NCBI GenBank assembly: GCA_018266685.1 | Contig: JAFDZY010000417.1 | Coordinates: 1 to 34,667, forward strand | From: Bacteroidota bacterium | GTDB taxonomy: Bacteria; Bacteroidota; Bacteroidia; Flavobacteriales_F; PHOS-HE28 | DNA: 34,667 nt | Direction: 5' to 3' | Part shown: in pieces, positions 31,156 through 34,667 of the stretch | Numbering within the stretch: the stretch's first letter is position 1 | Layout of the letters: the number at the start of each line of letters is the position of its first letter | Translations under genes and position numbers: made by a program | The notes under the pieces: generated by a model | Database searches by the model: none | What the model saw: the letters and a program-made list of their open reading frames with translations, nothing else | Told to the model about the DNA's origin: nothing

Positions 31156-31734
31156 CTATACCTTGCGGAATACCAGTTTCACCAAGGGCCGTGATACCTG
31201 CACTTCCTGAAGCACGCCCCCGGAATACAAGTAGGTGTTCACCTTGTTGCCCGGTAGTTCGAGTACATACCGGCCGGGAGCCGTGCGTTTCAGGGGGCAG
31301 GGGCGGAGCACGCTTTCCACGAACACCTCCTGCTGCCCTGCGGGCTCTTCGAAGTACATGCGCGCGGTGGTCCATGCCGAGGTGCCCGCAAGCCTGAAAC
31401 TTTCATCGGGGTGGACGAAGCAATTGAACCCTTGGCCCGCACGCTGCATGTTGCTGGAATCGCGAAGCGTGCCGTTCAAGCGGAAGGATGTAAAGCATGT
31501 GAATGGCCGCCCTTCGCGGTATTCCAGCCCCAGGCTGGAACGCACTACTTGTTTCTTCACGATGTGCATCTCCGACCAGGAACTGATGCCATAAACTGTG
31601 TGCTGCGGCGTCTGGCGCCGCAGCGCGGTTATTGCACCCACGGCCTTATTGTCTTTCCAAATAATGAAATTCACCTGTTGGGCAATGCCTTGAAGGCAGC
31701 ACGATGCAGCCATGACCAAGGCCAATGCACGCAT
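31156..31734 (-). CDS. Exported protein, DUF6134-like
   Basis: 192 aa from the ATG at 31734, which starts a signal peptide (MRALALVMAASCCLQGIAQ). The mature part is β-rich. It resembles the DUF6134 type: FIIWKDNKAVGAITALRRQ at the start, YGISSWSEMHIVKKQVVRSSL, then FRLNGTLRDSSNMQ and a late GRYVLELPGNKVNTYLYSGGVLQEVQV. This family is secreted or periplasmic and has no known activity; the family call is from memory and moderate. The gene lies 85 bases downstream of the methyltransferase gene on the same strand and three bases from the convergent RDD stop. Confidence 0.7.
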   Translation of the reverse strand: MRALALVMAASCCLQGIAQQVNFIIWKDNKAVGAITALRRQTPQHTVYGISSWSEMHIVKKQVVRSSLGLEYREGRPFTCFTSFRLNGTLRDSSNMQRAGQGFNCFVHPDESFRLAGTSAWTTARMYFEEPAGQQEVFVESVLRPCPLKRTAPGRYVLELPGNKVNTYLYSGGVLQEVQVSRPLVKLVFRKV

Positions 31735-31819
31735 GTATGGAAGCAATGCCCCAGGCCCATTTGTGCGTGTTGCGCACAAGACCTCCCATCCCCACAGCTT
31801 TCCCCGGGCCATCCGTTGC

Positions 31820-32398
31820 TCACTTCACGGCCTGGATCCATAATTCCCTTCCTGCCCTGGGCTTGATCGAGTTCCGGCAAGGTTCCATGAGCAAACGGCT
31901 GAACGTTGGGCTGAACAGCTTGCGGTATTCCTGTTCGTTGCCGCCGTATGGCGGATGATCCGTGAACAGGGGGTCATTGAACAATACGCCCACAAGTTTG
32001 CCCCCCGGTGCCAGGAGGTTGTGCATCTGCTGCACGTATTGTGGCCGCAGCACAGGATTCAGCGCACAAAAAAAGGTTTGTTCAATGATGCGGTCATAGC
32101 GGCCCGCATGTGCAAAGAAGTCGCCCAAGTGCAGGTGCGCCTGCGGAAAATCCGGGCAGCGCTCCAGCAATGCCGCAAAGGGTTCACCGCTGAGGTCCAC
32201 CACATGCACATGGCGAAATCCCTGCCGGTGCAGGTATTCGGCCTCATAGCTGCGGCCGCCGCCGGGGATCAAGATCTCCAGGTCCTTGTGCCCCAGTTGG
32301 TCGAAGTAGGCTTTCAGCGGATCGCTCACCGCACCGAGGTCCCAGCCGGTGTTGCCGCTGGTATACCGCTCCGTCCAAAATGCAGCACCAAGATCCAT
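31820..32398 (-). CDS. TPMT-like SAM-dependent methyltransferase
   Basis: 192 aa from the ATG at 32398 (MDLGAAFWTERY). It has the thiopurine S-methyltransferase family signature: GWDLGAVSDPLKAYFDQL (18-35), then ILIPGGGRSYEAEYL (42-56, motif I for SAM binding), VVDLS, FDRIIEQTFF-like YDRIIEQTFFCAL, and the C-terminal LVGVLFND. Bacterial members methylate thiols, selenium, tellurium or halides, so detoxification is likely; human-type thiopurine activity is only the family name. Starts 16 bases after the universal stress gene stop, so probably co-transcribed. Confidence 0.92.
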   Translation of the reverse strand: MDLGAAFWTERYTSGNTGWDLGAVSDPLKAYFDQLGHKDLEILIPGGGRSYEAEYLHRQGFRHVHVVDLSGEPFAALLERCPDFPQAHLHLGDFFAHAGRYDRIIEQTFFCALNPVLRPQYVQQMHNLLAPGGKLVGVLFNDPLFTDHPPYGGNEQEYRKLFSPTFSRLLMEPCRNSIKPRAGRELWIQAVK

Positions 32399-32414
32399 GT
32401 TCCTTGGTTTTGGT

Positions 32415-33206
32415 TCAATGGGCGCAAAGCACCGGTATGCCTTGTTCATTGGTGAGCAGCCGTTCCTTTTCCGCGTCCGCGATGTAGCGGTACTCATCCG
32501 AGGCTACCGACATGATCGCAATGCAGCCTGCACCTGCCTGCTTTGCGTAGGCCAGTGTGGATTGTGAGAAGCCCACGGAAAAACCATGGCTCGGAACCAC
32601 GGCTTCCTGATAGGCGATTCCTTCCGCCTGTAGGCGATCCACCATCAATTTCTTGTTCTTTACCAAGGTGTCACTGGGTTGTTCCCCGGGCCTTTCCACC
32701 TGGAAAATGTGCACGTTGCTGCCGAATTTACCGGCCACCAGGCATACGGCATTCAGCAGGTTGGTGATGTCCGCGTGCCCGGCCACGGGCATTACAATGG
32801 TGCCGAAGTCATTCTGCATGGGGCTGTTCTTGTGCACCACCAAGCTCGGTATTGCCACTTTCCGCACCAACTTGATGATGTCCGGCCCGAACAGGGATTG
32901 GCGCAACCCGCGGATGCCGTGCGTGGCGCACACCATCAGCACATGCCCCTTCGCACTTTCCTCCGCAATGCCTTCCATGAATTCGCCCGAGCGGACGTGG
33001 GCCGTGGCGGGCACCTTGGAAATGCTGCTGCGCTGCTCCTCCAATTCCTCGCGCACCAAGGCACCGCCATCATCGCGTTTTTCGTGCCGGTCCATTACGT
33101 GCAGCAGGGTTACCGTTCCTCCGAGCCGGTTGGCCAAGTGCTCCGCATAGGCTACGCCGACCATGGATGTTTCGGTAAGGTCTGACGGGCACAGGATGTT
33201 GTTCAT
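32415..33206 (-). CDS. Tandem universal stress protein (UspA family)
   Basis: A 263-aa cytoplasmic protein with two Usp-like domains, about 1-128 and 130-263. The ATG at 33206 is preferred to an in-frame TTG three codons upstream. The first domain begins MNNILCPSDLTETS, with ALL-type strands and LMVCATHGIRGLRQSLFGPDIIKLV. Where ATP-binding members have G-x2-G-x9-G-S, this has Ala94-x2-Gly97-x9-Gly107-Pro108, so nucleotide binding may be lost. The second domain (FGTIVMPVAGHADITNLLNAV…CIAIMSVASDE) also lacks the glycine loop. Two-domain Usps are common in Bacteroidota. First of a likely unit with the TPMT-like gene. Confidence 0.92.
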   Translation of the reverse strand: MNNILCPSDLTETSMVGVAYAEHLANRLGGTVTLLHVMDRHEKRDDGGALVREELEEQRSSISKVPATAHVRSGEFMEGIAEESAKGHVLMVCATHGIRGLRQSLFGPDIIKLVRKVAIPSLVVHKNSPMQNDFGTIVMPVAGHADITNLLNAVCLVAGKFGSNVHIFQVERPGEQPSDTLVKNKKLMVDRLQAEGIAYQEAVVPSHGFSVGFSQSTLAYAKQAGAGCIAIMSVASDEYRYIADAEKERLLTNEQGIPVLCAH

Positions 33207-33231
33207 TTTGGGCAATCGGTGATTTCAGCGC

Positions 33232-33239
33232 TAAATGTA
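33232..33239 (-). promoter_or_regulatory. Candidate -7 promoter element for the universal stress gene
   Basis: The minus strand reads TACATTTA, one mismatch to TAnnTTTG, and ends 25 bases before the ATG at 33206, in the gap after the T9SS gene terminator. Confidence 0.3.
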
Positions 33240-33293
33240 GGCAGGGCGCGGTTGCCCGTGAAGCGGGGCGTACCCTCCGATGTTATCATGCAA

Positions 33294-33332
33294 AAGCCCC
33301 GTGTGCTTCCGGTCCGGTTGCACACGGGGCTT
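33294..33332 (-). terminator. Intrinsic terminator of the repeat-rich T9SS gene
   Basis: A perfect 12-bp inverted repeat (AAGCCCCGTGTG / CACACGGGGCTT, 15-base loop). On the minus strand it ends in TTTT, so it ends transcription from the gene at 33350 leftwards, 17 bases after its stop. Confidence 0.85.
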
Positions 33333-33349
33333 CGGCCTAGGCGAATTGC

Positions 33350-34667
33350 TCAACGCAGCATCAGGCGCTGAACGCTGCAGCCGGTTGAAGTGCGGATTTC
33401 GACCAAGTATTGCCCCGGCGCCAGTTTGCCGCCAAGGTCAAGGTGCAGGTTTCCGGTTGCCGGGATCGCCTTGCTGATCAAGATGCGCCCGGTCATGTCC
33501 GTGATGGCCAGCCAGCCTTCGCCTTGGCTGTGGCTGAACGCCACCGTTACCGCTCCGGTTGAGGGATTGGGGTACAGGGTCCAATCGGGCATGCCCTGGC
33601 TTTCAGGAATGCCAACGGTGCAGATCGCGGCGCTGACGTTGATGTTGTATGCACCGCCACCTTGGCCAAAGCCCACGTTGGGGACGGGCAGGTAATACGT
33701 TCCAGGGGCCAGCGCCAGGAAGGAGAACGTCCAGTTGCCGTTGGCACAAGCGGTGGTATCGGCATTGCTGGCATTGATCAGCAAATCCGCAGGGCAATCC
33801 GTGGAAAGCAGCCGCCAAACGTTGCTCCAGCCGCTGTCCGTTGCGCAGTAGCTTACCGTGACATCCGTGCAAGCGGTGGTGGTGAAGGCATGCCAGGTAT
33901 TGGGGAAGGGATATTGCGCCATGATGGTGCCGGGCTCGGCATCCCCGGTGAAGGTGGCGGTGCTATTGTCCCCGGTGAAGTTGAGCGTGCTGCCGATGGC
34001 CAAGGCTTCCGGGGTTACGCTTGTGCAGAGGTCGTTGGCACCGGCACAGGTAACGGCGCCCACTTCAATGCTGTACGCTCCGCCGCCCTGCCCGAAGCCG
34101 AAGTTGGGCACCGGCAGGTAATAGGTGCCCGCAGCCAGGTTGTTGAAGGTGAAGGTCCAGTTGTGGTTGGCGCAGGTGATGGTATCCGAAACGGATGCCC
34201 CGATGAGCGAATCGGCCGGGCAATCGGTGGAGAGCAGCCGCCACACGTTGCTCCAACCGGCGGCGGTGCCGCAATAGCTCACGGTAACGTTGCTGCAGGT
34301 GGTGGTGGTGAAGGCGTGCCAGGTGTTGGGCGCCGGATATTGGGCCATCACAGTGCCGGGCACGGCATCACCGTCAAAAGTGGCGGTGCTGTTGTCCCCG
34401 GTGAAGGTGAGCGAGGCTCCCACGGCGAGTGCCTGTGGCACTACGCTTGTGCAGAGGTCGTTGGAGTTGGCGCAAGCAACAGCACTGACCGCAATGTTGT
34501 ACGCTCCGCCGCCTTGCCCGAAGCCAAAGTTGGGTACCGGCAGGTAATAGGTGCCTGCCGCCAGGTTGTTGAAGGTGAAGGTCCAGTTGTGGTTGGCGCA
34601 GGTGATGGTATCCGAAACGGATGCCCCGATGAGCGAATCGGCCGGGCAATCGGTGGAGAGCAGCCTC
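33350..34667 (-). CDS. Repeat-rich T9SS-exported protein, 5' part beyond the window
   Basis: The frame is open to the right edge, so about 438 C-terminal codons are seen; an in-frame GTG at 34441 is internal. Tandem units of 142 aa run through it, like bacterial pre-peptidase C-terminal (PPC) domains: ANDLCTSVTPEALAIGSTLNF, TATFTGDAEPGTIMAQYPFPNTWHAFTT, CTDVTVSYCATDSGWSNVWRLLSTDCPAD, and WTF…GTYYLPVPNxGFGQGGGAY. Two and a half copies are inside the window and the array runs off the edge. The C-terminus (last about 80 residues, WTLYPNPSTGAVTVAF…GQYLVEIRTSTGCSVQRLMLR) is a type A T9SS sorting domain. Function unknown; perhaps adhesion or a secreted enzyme's accessory part, since PPC domains often flank proteases. 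Confidence 0.9.
   Translation of the reverse strand, partial: RLLSTDCPADSLIGASVSDTITCANHNWTFTFNNLAAGTYYLPVPNFGFGQGGGAYNIAVSAVACANSNDLCTSVVPQALAVGASLTFTGDNSTATFDGDAVPGTVMAQYPAPNTWHAFTTTTCSNVTVSYCGTAAGWSNVWRLLSTDCPADSLIGASVSDTITCANHNWTFTFNNLAAGTYYLPVPNFGFGQGGGAYSIEVGAVTCAGANDLCTSVTPEALAIGSTLNFTGDNSTATFTGDAEPGTIMAQYPFPNTWHAFTTTACTDVTVSYCATDSGWSNVWRLLSTDCPADLLINASNADTTACANGNWTFSFLALAPGTYYLPVPNVGFGQGGGAYNINVSAAICTVGIPESQGMPDWTLYPNPSTGAVTVAFSHSQGEGWLAITDMTGRILISKAIPATGNLHLDLGGKLAPGQYLVEIRTSTGCSVQRLMLR
33609..34667 (-). repeat. Tandem 426-bp in-frame repeats, nearly identical at the edge
   Basis: Period is exactly 426 bp (142 codons). The block at 34135-34238 recurs at 34561-34664 with no difference that I can see, and adjacent parts differ at a few bases only. 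The leftmost copy (about 33609-33814) is clearly diverged. This points to recent duplication or gene conversion of the right-hand copies. Confidence 0.85.

Noticed and set aside
1..34667. Search for tRNA, rRNA, CRISPR, transposase, integrase or defence genes
   Set aside because: None seen. The repeats present are in coding sequence or a short intergenic string, and no spacer-like array or terminal inverted repeats were found by eye.

Overview
The window looks like a GC-rich chromosomal segment (roughly 60% GC by eye) from a member of the Bacteroidota, most likely a Flavobacteriales-type lineage known mainly from metagenomes. The evidence is gldF and gldG gliding-motility genes next to dnaN, three proteins ending in type IX secretion (T9SS) sorting domains, a Bacteroidota-type S1 C-terminal tail, no obvious Shine-Dalgarno sequences, and repeated copies of a Bacteroidota-like -7 promoter element (TAnnTTTG or TAnnTTCG). 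Gene density is high. I count 34 protein genes, two of them cut by the window edges. I see no tRNA, rRNA, CRISPR array, insertion sequence or prophage.

Layout from left to right. (1) 1-4.1 kb, plus strand: the end of rpsA with a strong terminator, a PlsC-like acyltransferase, a small thioredoxin-like exported protein, and two cyclophilin prolyl isomerases in the same reading frame separated by one TAA. (2) 4.1-7.2 kb, minus strand: a DEAD-box RNA helicase and a TPR sensor protein whose C-terminal kinase domain looks degenerate. (3) 7.4-10.6 kb, plus strand: a 1046-residue exported protein with four repeats of an Ig-like plus CUB-like unit and a T9SS tail. It is followed by a gap of about 440 bp with no convincing gene. 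(4) 11.0-16.2 kb, minus strand: gldF, gldG, a DUF4340 gene, dnaN and a META-domain gene. (5) 16.3-18.4 kb, minus strand: SAM hydrolase, ABM-family and TPR genes joined by ATGA overlaps. (6) 18.4-21.1 kb, plus strand: phoH, purC and a small CUB-like T9SS protein whose start codon is unclear. (7) 21.1-23.1 kb, minus strand: HEAT-repeat, YiiX-like cysteine hydrolase and VIT1-like transporter genes. (8) 23.2-24.2 kb, plus strand: a zinc alcohol dehydrogenase. (9) 24.3-30.4 kb, minus strand: a six-gene SpoIIM / membrane protein / DUF4129 / DUF4350 / MoxR / DUF58 locus with a divergent RDD-family gene. (10) 31.2-33.2 kb, minus strand: a universal stress protein, a TPMT-like methyltransferase and a secreted DUF6134-like protein. 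(11) 33.35 kb to the right edge, minus strand: the C-terminal part of a repeat-rich T9SS protein with a clear terminator.

Most of the content is housekeeping genes and conserved but poorly characterised Bacteroidota genes. No single cassette stands out as a clearly new defence or biosynthetic system. The observations most worth checking are the degenerate kinase-like sensor, the in-frame cyclophilin pair split by one stop, the CUB-like module used both singly and in tandem, a DnaA-box-like cluster upstream of dnaN, the MoxR/DUF58/SpoIIM/RDD locus, and the recurrent promoter element that predicts very short leaders. All family assignments come from reading the sequence; no database search was run.
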